Shown in pieces: positions 46,290 to 58,834 of a DNA stretch of 64,000 bases. Each line of letters opens with the position of its first letter. The stretch's first letter is position 1. The DNA comes from Ophioceras dolichostomum (lineage: Eukaryota; Ascomycota; Sordariomycetes; Magnaporthales; Ophioceraceae): the NCBI GenBank assembly GCA_003049485.1, contig PYST01000007.1:1-64000 (forward strand), in the 5' to 3' direction. The position numbers and the translations under genes are program-made. The notes under the pieces were generated by a model that ran no database searches, had not been told where the DNA came from, and worked only from the letters and a program-made list of their open reading frames with translations.

Positions 46290-49200
46290 ATGGCGGCCTT
46301 CGAGAACGGCGTCAACGCGTGAGGAAAGCCGACTTCCAAAATTTCACTTGGCGGGCTAGCTGACCGTAGTAAACTCGATTCCAGGCTCTTCATCGGCTAT
46401 GCAATTATCGCTTCTTTACTGTACGTGGCTGCCCCTCGCCTCCCTCTTCTGCGTATACTTCGGTGCAGCGCCTGTTCTTACACAGATCGGATGACGCCGG
46501 ATCAAGGATGCGAGTTTGCCGGAGACCCTACCGTTACTAACGCGAGCTTCTCCCGAATAGGTCGATATTCTTCCTGCTCTACTTCAACAGACTGTTCGCA
46601 TCGATAGTGTCCTGGGCGTTGAGGACATACACATGGCACCAATATCGAGTCTACATCGACATCGGGGCGCTTCAGATCTCCTTGTTGGCCGGCCGCATAT
46701 TCTTCACCGGGCTTCGATACCACGGCAACAACGAGACGATTCTGATCCAAAATGGGCACATTACATGGTCGTATTGGCTGCGCAGAGTTCGCGATGTCAG
46801 CCTGATCAAGGGGCAGGGGAATGGGAAGGGGGAGGGAACCGGGAAAGGAAAAGAAGAGAATGGGAATGGGAAGACTCTTGCCAACGAAGCTGGGCACGAC
46901 GGTGACTCCAACGGTACTGGCACTTCGCGCCTGCCCTGTCGACTTAACGTCTCACTGGTCGGGTTAGAGTGGTTTGTCTACAACCGGAGCGCCGCCTACG
47001 ACTTTCTCCTCAAGGGAATGATGGAGGAGATCGAACAAGCTGAGCCGGATGCCGTCCCAGAATACCCACAGGCTCGGGAGGCTTCTTCAGACGCGCCTAG
47101 GCCTCGGGGCGCTCAGTTGGCGCGGAGGAAAGAACGGGGGTCGAAGTCAGGCGCTCAAGGGAGCTCAGACGCTACGGCATCTGGACACGCAAGGCAGCAG
47201 CCGCCAAGGCCTTCGGGCGTGCGTTCTGACGGGTCAGATCAAGGCGATGATGCCTCTGAGTTGGGAGATACGGCAACGAGCGAGGGTGATCTGTCGCTGC
47301 TTCTCCAGCTCTTTCCTATCCATGTGGAGTGCGAGAAAGCCGCGCTCGTGATGGGAAATGAGAACACGAAGGCCATCCTGATCGTGAAGACAAAGGGCCT
47401 CACTGGAGAAATCGACGCTAGCGCAACCGATACTCCGGATCCATACCGGCAGCTCTTCAAGCTCAAGTTCGAGCATCCGGTGATCGAGATGAAGGAGAAC
47501 GAGGACTTCAAGGAGGACCAAGCAGACCGGGCGATGAGGGAGAAGAGCTTGGCCCAAGCAGCCGAGCCCGAGCCCATGATGTCGCTTTTTCGAAGGCAGA
47601 GACGGAAGGCTTATGGGAAACTGCGGAACCTGGTGCCCTACTGGAGGAAGTCGGTCGAGTCATTCTCCGTCGATTCTAGGAGTCGCGGCGGCACGGCCAC
47701 AGCCCAGGTACCCGGTGCTATGCACTGGCAAGGCTTGTCCCGGTACATTGATGACCGCGACGCGGATGAGAGAACTCGCTGGTCTGCATCCGAGTATGCC
47801 GCCATTCACACCATCCTCGACAGCCCGGAGGCTTTCTTGACCGTGTATTGGGACGCGGTTGGCAAAGTCGGCGCTGGTCCAACTCCCTTGCAGGAGAAGG
47901 GGCCTGGGACGGTAACCAAGGATATCAACGGCGCTGAACCCCCTGGCTGGGGCATCAACCTCTCGGTGAAAGGCGGCTCGGCAAACTACGGCCCCTGGGC
48001 AGATAGGCAACGGGCAGACCTCCAGCGCATCTTCTTCCCAGGCCTCTGCAAGGACGTAACGCCGGCCAAACCGCTCTCGATTGGCGCGGATAGGATGGCA
48101 ACGCAGTTCAAAGTTTACGTCGAGCTTGATGATGAGGTGACATTGCGGATTTCCACACGAGAGGAATCCAAGAACTGGCGTTTCAAGGGACAGGAAACAG
48201 GGGCGAAACAGGGTCGGCAGCCCGGCGAGAAGCGTTCACGCCGAGCAAGGAGGGCAGACCCTACATCCGCGAGCCAGCGCCCGTACGGCTGGCTCGACAT
48301 CAAGATCGCCGCAAACGCGACCATTTCTTTCTGGATGGACACGTCGGCAGGCGAGAATGGGTTCGCCAGCGAGCTGCACCTGGATCTCCCCAGCACGGAG
48401 ATCTCGACGAGCGTCAACCATGAGCTGCTTTGGCGCTCAGGCGCGCAGCGGATCTCCTGCGACCTGTCCACGCCGCTGAAGTGGAACACCCTGAGGCAGT
48501 GGCGCTTCGGGGTGGACAGCCAGGATCTTGAGTTGTTCATCCTCCGAGATCACGTCTTCCTCCTCATCGATCTGGTCGATGACTGGGCAACAGGACCACC
48601 CACCGACTACTTAACCTTCGCGCCCTTCAAGTATCACCTCGATCTTCGTCTGCGGAACCTCAAGCTGTATCTCAATATAAACGACGCGAATATCATCAAC
48701 AACCCCACCGACTTTGACGACAACACATTTATAATCATATCAAGCCCCCTGCTGGAGTCTAGCGTCTGCATACCCATAGACAAGTACATCCCACCTCGCA
48801 ACGCCATTCCTTTCGATGTCAAGGCCGAGACGGTGGCGTTAGCCCTCCATGTGCCGCCTTGGAATACTCAGTCGCCGTTCCTGTCATCCAAGGAGATCGG
48901 GCAACTCGAGAACCTTGATGTGAACGGTGTTTACCACTACAACGCCACCACATCAACGGCGAACACCGACACTCTAGTCTTGAATGTCAGCGGCCAGTCC
49001 CCGACCGCGACGGTATACGGCTTCACTATCAGGTATTTCCTGAAACTGAAGGATAACTACTTCGGCGACGACATCCACTTCAAGACCCTCGAGGAGCATC
49101 AGGAGCTGTTACGCCTCAAGCAGGAGAATCCGGACGCCGAGTCGGCCACCCGGCCACCGCCGAAGAAGTCGAACGATATGGATGTTATCCTCAGCATACG

Positions 49201-50138
49201 AGCTGATGACGCAAAGCTGCTTCTTCCTTCCAACTTGTACTCGGCAAAGCGACATGTCCAGGTGGACACAGCTGGCCTCGCCGTGGACCTGCGCTTCACA
49301 AATTACTACATGGACCTCGACTTGGTGGTCGCCCCTTTGAGTCTGTCCCTTGGCGCAGACCAAGGCGGAGGAGGCATGGCCACTCCAATGAGCGCCACGA
49401 CCAGCACGCAGCTCTTTGTCGATGGTGTCAACATCTATGGGCATCGTCTGTTCGGCTTGCCGCCTGTGGAGCCGACCTACCTGTGCAACTGGGACGTCAA
49501 CGTCGGCGCAGTGACGGGCGAGTGCACTGCAGATTTCCTGACGGCGCTCATCAACGGCGCCAAGTCTGTCGGGTTCTCCTTCGACGACGATGAGAATGCG
49601 CTGATCCCTGCATCGGCCCTCGTTGTCTACGACGTGACCTTCCTCCGCCTTTTTGTCCAGTCCGTCCGTCTGTGGCTGCACATCGAGGAGGCTGCATTCC
49701 TCTTCTCGACCTCGTCCATCGACGTTGGCTTCAACGATTGGGCGAGGTCGCACTACTCTCGGCGCGCGAATGTGCAGATCCCAGATCTCCAGCTGTCTTG
49801 CGTCAACTCGGAGACTGCGCTAAGGCTCAAGTCCAAGTCGCCTCGTGCCGTTGTCGAGACGGAGGCGATCGTGAAAACGAGCATCCAGCTCGCCTTTGTG
49901 GGACGCAAATTCGCGTTCTCACAACAGCGGCAACTCCAGCAGGAGCTTGTGCGCCGTGAGGACCAGAGGACACACCGGACAGACTTCCTCCTGCTGCCCG
50001 AGTTCCTGGGGGGCGAGTTCGAGCCGGATGCCGTTAACCCAGCTGCCCAGTCGGTCCCCGGAGTACCTCGTCCAACGCTTGAGGCAGACATGCCGGTGCG
50101 TGTGCGAGATGAGGACGGAACATCATCCTTCACCTCCA

Positions 50139-50170
<32 letters not shown>

Positions 50171-53100
50171 ACCTCACGCCGTTCCAGGGGCTTGCGCCAC
50201 AAGAGCTCGTTTCTCTCAATTGGCAGCGACGGCAGCGTCTCCAGCCAGAGCAGCATCCTGCGGCCCCGAAGTTCGTCCAACAGGTCCAGCATGACGAGGT
50301 CGGGACTCCTCGGCCAGCTCCAACCCATGACGCGGATCGATCAACAGTCGACGCCTCGACCGTCGATGCATCGTCGTGAAATATCGGCTTCGACCCGGAA
50401 TTCGGCATTTTACAGCGCCGTCGGAGACTACGTGGACCGCCGCGAGACCAGCCACAATACCGTCGCATTCTCCAGCCAATACTTCGCCCCCTATTTTCCG
50501 CTCGAAGCCATGGCTGTCGACGCCTCCGAGGCACCCCTTCAGAGTATTGAAGAGGACTACGAAGCCAACGGTGACAACAATGAAGAAGATGCCTTCGAAT
50601 TCAATCTAGGGGACATCGATCCCGACATGCTGAACGAGGAATGCTCCCATGTGAGCTTCTTGGTGGAGACCCCGACAGGAATAACGGCCTTCGTCAACCC
50701 GACCTCCGTGCGCTACATCGCAACGCTTCTGTCTGCGATCCAGCCGTCTGAGCCGGACGACATCCTCGATGGGCTTCAGACCGGAGCCATGAGCAACATT
50801 TTCAAACTGCTGGAGGACCAGGCCAAGAAAGGCGCCGTCACCGACATTGTGCTCAGGGTTCCCAACGCCTGTGTTCGTTTCCTAAACTCATCTGAGGTGG
50901 ACGCCTCGGAGCCGTCCCACGAGGAGCAGGATCAGTATGACTTTTCCATCACGAAGCTCTCGTTGGCTGCGAGATCCGAGAGCAAGTGGGAGGACGTTTT
51001 CGAACCAGACTCGAAGCGTACGCGCAACTCGTTCCATCTGAGGCTGGGATCCGTCGAACTTTCCGCCTCGGAACGCATCGCAGACGTGAAGGAGGTGCAG
51101 TGCGCCGTGATGGGTCGGGTTGAGCACGTCATGGTATCTATGGGCTCCAGAGACGTGACCAACCTCGACGTGGATGTCGGCAGCATCGAGGGCAGCACAT
51201 CGTCGGCCAAGCTCGAATACCTCGCTTCGCTGATACACCGCACAAACATCCTCGCCAGCGACCTGGGTGCCCTGCTCGCGTCCACTCTGAGCAGGGAAGG
51301 CCGTGTAACGAAGCACTTCGTGCACGCCCTCGTGACGCGAGACCAGCACACCGCGCCAGACCCTAGCTTCCTGGTCCGGCCGTCCGCCACTCTGCGCTCC
51401 GCCACGCGCCACCTTCGCACCTTTGACGACTGGAAGCTCGCGATGCGGCTGCGTCAGCTGTGGTCCACGTTAGATTCTGCCACAAGGGACGAGCTTCGGC
51501 TAGAGTGCCTAGGTAGCCTAGGTGGAGGATCTCGGGTTCCCTCGCTAGAGGCGCCAAAGGCGCGAGAAGACGTGGTCGCATACTTCCAGAAATGGAGGAG
51601 CTGGGACCTCGACAGCGTCACCGACGCTTTCCTAATCTGCGATGTATTCGGCGCTCCTGTTCACCCCCCAAAGCCTACTGCAACAAAGCTATCAGAAGGG
51701 GATGTTCCTCTCGTGGCTGTAGTTAGAATCCGCCACGCTCGCCTTGCCCTTGACCCAGGCCCCAAACAGAACGAGATTGCTTTCCTTGATCTCACGGCTA
51801 GGCTCCAGAGCAAGCTTCCCGCTCTGGATGCCGTACAAACCTCGCAGGACGATGACGAAACAGCAGCAGGTACGGAGGTGCCAGTAGCGGCAGACGTGGA
51901 GGTTCTCACCGTGCTCAACCTGTACTGCAGTGAGGCTATCGTTAGCCTCAACTGGGACCTTTGCGAATTAGCAGAAGACATCCTGCGGCTGTACAAGAAG
52001 ATACAGCTCAACACCGAGACCACGTCGAGACCCTCGACGCGGGAAGATAAAGTGGCTTCCCTAAACCTAAAGCCACCAGGTTCCAAGGACGGGCCGAGCT
52101 CACACGCTACAGGCCAACCGCAGAGCCTCCAGACCTTCCACGTTGTCATGGAGATCGGCCAGGGGGCTCTTATCATTGACACTATCAACCTGAACGGCAA
52201 ATTCACCGGCTCCGATATGAAGGGTTCCTGTCTGGTCAGGGTTGGCGCACAGCGAGACATCCCAGAGGCCAATATCGTCCTCGGCTGCGACAATGTATCG
52301 TGCAAGATCCGCAGCCACTCCCAGATGCTGGTGGTCTTCCAGCTGTATCAGCCGAGCATCTTCCTGGCGAACGAACTGCACGCGTCTGCGATCATGAGCC
52401 AGCACACAATCAAGGCGACTGCGAACAGCCACAGCCTCTCCCTCGCCATCAAGCAAGATCCGATCGCTTTGATGGAAGTGCTGGATCTCCTGATCAAGGA
52501 CGAGGTTGCCCAGCTCTTCAGGCTCAAGGAACAGCTGCCAGCGTCTTCGTCAAAGCCGGGACCGAAGCCGGCGAGACCACCGCTGTCCCCGATCAAGAGT
52601 GGCGGCGTGGGCGGCAGCAGCAAGAAGATAATCACGGAGAGGCTCTCGGCCTTCAGGGTCAACATCGCGTTGTTCCTCAACGAGTACACCATCAGCCTCC
52701 CGCTGCTCCGGTCCCTCACCTACACCATCTCCGGGGTGGTCGCCCGTGCCGCCGTGGCTGCCAACTTCGGCAAGGAGGTCATCTTCGACTTCGACATCAA
52801 GGAGAACTCGCACGAGATGCAGGTCATGGTCAAGAACAAGCCGCGAAGCATCTCGCTCCTCCAGATTCCCCCTACAAACGGACGGGTCATGGCCGTGTTC
52901 CTGGGCGACCACACAACTGCGACGGTGGCCGCCTCCGTTGAGCTCATCCAGCTCGATGCCTCGGCCGTGTATAGCCTGCTCTCTGCGCTCAACCGGCCCG
53001 AGATCTCGAGCACGATCAACGACCTCCAGGAGCAGGTGCAGATCATCAAGAGCCATGTGAATGAAATCTTTGAGGATGAGAGCGTCATGCCGACGCTTGC

Positions 53101-56100
53101 GCCTCCCCCGGCTCCAGAGCCCGCGCCAGCCAAGACCGCGGGCATGGGGGCTGCACCCCTGGCCTACTCTGTCCGCCTCACATTTGCCGGATTGGAGGTG
53201 TTCGGAGACACGCCGCTCAAGTCCGACCTGGATCCCCTGGCACACCTGCTGTTTTACTTGGACAGCATCCATCTGGCGGTCGACAACCGTGTGGGCCAGG
53301 GCCACGTGCAGGGAAAGGACCCAAGTGGCGGCACGATCCTGGAGAACCCGGAGATCCACGCGAACGTGCGCCAGATCGCCTTCGAGGTCCAGAAAGGCAG
53401 TCCCGGGGCCATGACTTCGTGCGGCAGTGTCGCGTTCGGCGCCCTGGTCACGGCGACGACGAAGGTGTCGGACACCGGCGCAGAAGAGAGGTCCTTCAAC
53501 GTCAGGAGCAACAAGTTCGACGTGCTCCTCTCGCCCGAGACCGTGTCTACGTTCGTGGACGTGGTCGGGTACATGGGCGACAAGATCAAGGACCTGGACA
53601 CGTCGCGCGAGCTCGAGTACCTCCGCAAGCTGAGGCAGAACCGGCCCAAGATCGCTATCAACGACCAGGAGCAGGAGGACGACGGCGCGGACGACCCGGA
53701 CATCATAGAGTCGTTCTTCTCGTCCATCGCCTACTCGTTCGAGATTCGTGACATCCAGGTCTGCTGGCTGGTGCTGGGCCTGCGCGAGGAGCCGTCCCCG
53801 GGAAAGGACGACCTGGTCATCACGCTGGAGCGCATCGAGTTCGCCACCCGCACCAAGAACTCGGCGCGGCTCACGATCGAGAACCTGCAGGTGCAGATGG
53901 TGTCACCCGCGGAGGACAACAGGAAGGAGCGCTCGCCCAACTCGGCGCTGATGCCCGAGGTCATATTCAATGTGGCCTACGTGACAGCCGCCAGCGCGCG
54001 GCGGCTCGCGTTCCAGGCCGTGGGCAAGTCGGTCGACTTCCGGGTCACCTCGGGCTTCATCATCCCGGCCTCGAACCTGCAGGACTCGATCGGCCTGTCC
54101 ATCAAGAACATTCAGCAGGCGTCGCAGAACTGGCTGCCGACCACGCCGCCTGAGCCGCCGACGCCGGTGCCGGATTCCGCTGGGTCTAGTAGTATTAGTA
54201 GTCCTGTTTTGCTGTCGAAGGGCAGCAAGGCGCCTGAACAACGGGATGCGGCGGCGGTCCGCTCGCGGTCTCTGCTTGGGAGCAGGAGGCTGGAGTCGCT
54301 GCTGATCGATGCTGATTTCGCTGGTGCTGTCGTCCACGTCAGCGGGAGGAAGTCGACGGATGACTGGGGCTGGTCTGGGTTACAGAGTAGTAGCAATAAT
54401 AAGGCGTCGAGTGGCCTTGCGGGGCTGGGAGGCTTTGGTGGTGGTGGCGGGAGGCACAGGGAGTTCGGAGGCGGCTCTGTCGACGAAACTGCGACCAGCG
54501 GCGGCAGCACGGTGCTCCGCTCCCCTGGGCTGGCGGTGAAGGTCGAATATCGAGACAACGGGAAGGACGACCCGTCGCTGTACGGCGAGATCAAGCTCGA
54601 CGCTTCGAGCAACACGCTGTACCCGTCGGTGGTGCCTCTCATCATGGACATCACTAAGAGCATCAAGGAGGTGGTGGGCAGCACCGAGCCCGCTGCCGTG
54701 CAGGCCCAGCAGCAGGCGGAGCACCATCAGTTGGTCCACGAGAGGGAGAGGGAGAGGGAGAGAGAGAAGGAGAAGGAGAAGGCGACGAGGCCGGCTCTGA
54801 AGCAGGAGGAGAGCAGCATCCTCCTCACGGCCGACCCGAGCGCCGTCCTGGGCCGGCTGAAGCTGAACCTCGGCCTGCGCATCTACAAGCAGGAGTTCTC
54901 GTTCAGCTGCCAGCCCATCGCGCGCGTGGCCGCGACGGCCAGCTTCGAGGACATCTACTTCACGCTGAACACGGTGCGGTCGGCCGAGCAGGGCAACTTC
55001 ATCGCCATCTCGGGCGCCCTCAGCAGCATCCAGGCGTCGGTGCAGCACGTCTACTCGCGCGAGTCGACGGGGAGCTTCGAGGTGGACTCCATCGTGCTGT
55101 CGCTGATGAACAGCAAGCACGTCAGCGGCGTCAGCGGCGTGTCGGCCCTGCTGAAGGTCAGCCCCATGAAGGTCAGCATCAACGCCAAGCAGCTGCAGGA
55201 CTTCTTGCTCTTTCGGGAGATCTGGATGCCACACGACGACACCTCCGCTTCTGGCCACGCCTCCTCGGCCGCCGTTCCTCCGGCGACGACTTCCACTACG
55301 GCGGAGGCCACCGCCGCAGCCGAAACGCCGCAGGGCCACCTGGTGCAGCGATACCAGCAGGTGGCCGCCACGACGGCCTTCCCGTGGACGGCGACGCTCG
55401 CGATCGGCGCGCTGGACATCAACGTGGACCTGGGGCAGGCGATCGGCAAGTCCGTCTTTTCCATAACGGACTTCTGGATGTCGTCCAAGAAGACGTCGGA
55501 CTGGGAGCAGAATCTGTGCCTGGGCTTCTCGCGCATCGGCGTCGACAGCAGCGGCCGCATGTCCGGGTTCGTGGCCATGCAGGACTTCAAACTGCGCACG
55601 TCGATACAGTGGCCCGAGCGGGAGGCGGCCCTGAACGAGACGCCGCTGGTGCAGGCGTCGATAGGGTTCAGCAAGTTCCGCGTCAAGGCCGCGTTCGACT
55701 ACCAGGCCTTTTTGGTGGCGGACGTGACGTCGATGCAGTTTTTGATGTACAATGTGCGTCGGGGCGGCGGCGGAGCGGCGAGGGAGCAGCGGAAGGAGGA
55801 GGAGGAGAATGACGGCGGCGGCGGGCGTGACGGGCGTGGTGACGGGCGTGAGCAGCGTGATAGGCTCGTTGCGAGTTTTGATGGCGACGCTGTACAGGTC
55901 TTCGGCACGACTACGTCTGCCGCACAGGGCTTGGCGCTGTACCAGGCTTTCCAGAAGCTGGTCGTGGAGCGCAGGACGAACTTCGAGTCGTCTGTGAGAG
56001 AAATTGAGAAGTTTACGAGGAGGCGGACGTCAACTGTTCCCGAGGTTGTGAAGAGGTTGACGAACCCTATCAACAAGAAGGATGATGATGCGGAGAAGGA

Positions 56101-56508
56101 TGGGGAGGACGCTGCGTTGGCCAAGTCCCCCATCTCGCTCGATACAGACGTGGTGGTCACGTTGCGGGCGCTGAACCTGGGCGTCTTCCCCAGCACGTTC
56201 TCGGACCATCAGGTGTTCAAGATAGAGGCGTTGGACACGCAGGCGAGGTTTGCGGCTAGTGTTAGGGCGGACGGAGATGGGCGGATACACAGCATGCTGG
56301 GGCTGACGCTTGGACAGTTGCGTATTGGGCTTGCGTCTGTTAGGCAGGGGGGCGGAGGTGCCGCGAGTAGAGCCCAACAGCAGCTGCAACAACAACAAAC
56401 GCAGCAGCAACAACAGCAGTCTCAAGAGCAACAACAGAAACAGGAAAAACAACAGCAGGAGACACAACAGCAGCCACAACAACCTCAGGACCAGTCAACA
56501 ACCCAACC

Positions 56509-56555
<47 letters not shown>

Positions 56556-57379
56556 CATCGCAAAAACCTTCTTCCTCTTCGACACCAGCTGCTGCTGCTG
56601 CCCCAACCAGCATCGCCGCAACGGTGGCCACCGCGGGAGCGACGTCTTCCTCCATCATCATGAGCGGCGCCGCGCTCGGCTCCGGGCCCATGGCGCGAAA
56701 CCTCGCGGCTGGCGAGCTGTCGGTCGAGGACGTCGTGCTCAGCGTGACGGGGTCCAGGGGCGGCACGATCCTCAAGGTGCCGAGGGTCCAGGCCGTCATG
56801 CAGACGTGGCAGGCCCAGCGGTCGCGCGCCATCGACTACATCTTCAAGAGCGCGTTCGAGGGCAAAGTCGAGGTCGGGTGGAACTACTCGCGGATCTCGT
56901 ACATCAGGGGGATGTGGGCCAACCACAGCAAGACGCTGGCGCTAACGTGGGGGAGGGAGCTGCCGATGCCGCAGGCTATTAAGGTTACTGGCGTTCCTGG
57001 TGGTGGTGGAGAGGGGGACAAGAAGAAGGAGAGAGAGGGTGAGGGTGGGAACGAAGGAGGGGATAAGGAGAAGTTGGCTACTGCTGCTGTTGAAGGAGAC
57101 GAGAAGGATAAAGATAAAGATAAAGCAGCCAGCACGACGAACAAGATCACGGCCGAGGTCCACGTCCCCCAGAGCAAGTACGTCTACACGCCGTTGGAGC
57201 CGCCCATCATCGAGACGCCCCAGCTCAGGGACATGGGCGAGGCCACCCCCCCGCTGGAGTGGATCGGTCTGCACAGGGACCGCCTGCCGAACCTGACGCA
57301 CCAGATTGTCATCGTGTCGCTGCTGGAGCTGGCGGGCGAGGTTGAGGATGCTTACGAGAGGATTTTGGGGACTTCTTGA
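46290..57379 (+). CDS. CSF1: CSF1 bridge-like lipid-transfer protein (Tweek/KIAA1109/BLTP1 family)
   Basis: Three exons: 46290-46318 (29 nt), 46385-46420 (36 nt) and 46561-57379 (10.8 kb uninterrupted). They join to 3,627 residues. The two tiny exons restore the N-terminal membrane anchor: MAAFENGVNA, then LFIGYAIIASLLSIFFLLYF, then RTYTWHQYRVYIDIGALQIS. The third exon alone would lack the anchor. CSF1 proteins are among the largest in fungi. They form a long hydrophobic groove that moves glycerolipids between the ER and other membranes; in yeast, loss gives cold sensitivity and affects GPI-anchor and membrane lipid homeostasis. Conserved parts include FTGLRYHGNNETILIQNGHI, the groove repeats, and a C-terminal EVGWNYSRISYIRGMWANHS. 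Low-complexity inserts interrupt the fold: an acidic/basic loop near residues 65-105, a Gly-rich loop near 2620, and a Gln tract near 3265-3325. It is divergent from the DUF300 gene. Confidence 0.95.
56378..56560 (+). repeat. Glutamine-coding CAA/CAG repeat in CSF1
   Basis: An interrupted Gln-rich stretch encoded by mixed CAA and CAG ends in a nearly pure (CAG)n run of about 15 codons (56510-56554). It sits between the last groove segments of CSF1, followed by a Ser/Ala-rich linker. Pure CAG runs are prone to length change, so the copy number here may vary between isolates or with sequencing. Confidence 0.9.
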
Positions 57380-58834
57380 TTTGACGGTAGGTAAGCATGG
57401 AAGAAAAGAGAAGAGAAGAGAAGAGGAGCGATGAGAAGAGAAGCGATGAAACCTGTCATTGCGATGCCACGCGTGGTGGCTATTACGAGAATGTTGGTGT
57501 TTTAGAACATTGGTTTTTTGAGCATTGGTTCACTTTTACTGCCTGGGTAGTCTAGACAGTCGCGTTGGATTTGATAATGATAATACCCCATGATTACCTC
57601 TACCTGACCTACCTTCCGCACTTCTAGGCTACTGGAACAGAGCCGCATTCCTTTTGTCAAGCAGGAATGGCCTTTTTGGATTGGTACCTGAGTTATTTCA
57701 CAAGGGGGTTTGGCGAAGCATTCAGGGGAAGTCAGGGGTTGAGCCTCAATGGAAGTTGAACACGCCAAACACACCGATTCGCCTCGAATAATGGCCACAA
57801 TTTGAAATCGGGCCATTTATCCCAACATTTGGCAAATACCATACCTACCTACTTGATTGGTATATCGGGACATGTTGCAAACTGAATAACTCGGCGAAGC
57901 AGGGCTGAGCTGTGTGACACAGCGACCAACGGAAGGTGAGCTATCGGATGATGCTTCGGTGCAATCAGAAGGTGCAACCTTAACTGCGCACGACGATTTC
58001 GAGTCATCCGGCAGATAACATGCTGCTAGCACCGGTTAGCTACCTATACTAGCTTGAATCTTTCGTCTAGCCACTCAATTTTCACTCAATCCGTCTCAAC
58101 ATCACAGCAGCGAACCTAGAATTGGAGTAGTTTGGAGGGAGAGACTGCCGGCGAGGGGTTTTCGCAAAAGTGTTACTGCCATAGGAGGGTAAAGCGCCGC
58201 TTTGTTAACAATATATCCGGAACCATCAATTTTCTGAAAGCCTTTCCGTGTTCCAACTGGGTAGGGTTTTTAAACCCTGGCATAAAGCTGGTGTGGGTCC
58301 ACACACCAACGGCTCAGCCAATTGGATGGAGCGGGGTTGAACGCACCATGAATGTTTGAGGGGAGGGTGAACTGTTGCCCCGCCAAAAAGTGAAGCATCG
58401 AGCGCCCCCATATTGAATGTAGTCTCCTGTCTTGCCTTTCCTCAGATCTCAGATCCCTTCTCTGGTATCTTCTCTCAGGCAGTGCAAAATAAGCTGTACT
58501 GCCACTTGAGTCACAATTCTGACTACCGTTTTTTTGCTCTTTGGGACTAAGAAGACCCGTGTCTTGCCGGTCTTGCATGCTGTGACTGACACTGCTTCCA
58601 TCTTCCATCCGTAGCGCTGCTTCGGTTGCCACTTATTTTGTCAGCAGCATTCGACCCCGCAGCCGTCGCTGCAAGCAAACTGAGACTGGAGGGTTCGGTC
58701 GACGCTGTATAAAAAAATTCTCCCACCTCGCTGCCCCGCCCAGACCTTGATCCTCTCCCACACCACCCTTTTCCTCTCAGGACAACCTCAAACATACCCA
58801 TTTCTGAGCAGGTCATCAGAAAAATACCGCCAAA
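57380..58834. other. Intergenic region upstream of eEF2
   Basis: About 1.45 kb with no supportable gene. An AGAAG-rich stretch (57402-57440) follows the CSF1 stop. The last 130 bases contain a TATA-like element and a C/T-rich leader typical of strongly expressed fungal genes. Confidence 0.5.
58708..58714 (+). promoter_or_regulatory. Probable TATA box of the eEF2 gene
   Basis: TATAAAA lies about 125 bases upstream of the eEF2 ATG. It is followed by a long C/T-rich stretch (58723-58790) ending in CAA-rich sequence, the usual arrangement for highly expressed translation-factor genes in filamentous ascomycetes. The transcription start is not known. Confidence 0.5.

Noticed and set aside
58310..58345. 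GGCTCAG...TGGATGGAGC resembling a tRNA D-arm
   Set aside because: An isolated arm only; the flanking sequence does not fold as a tRNA.
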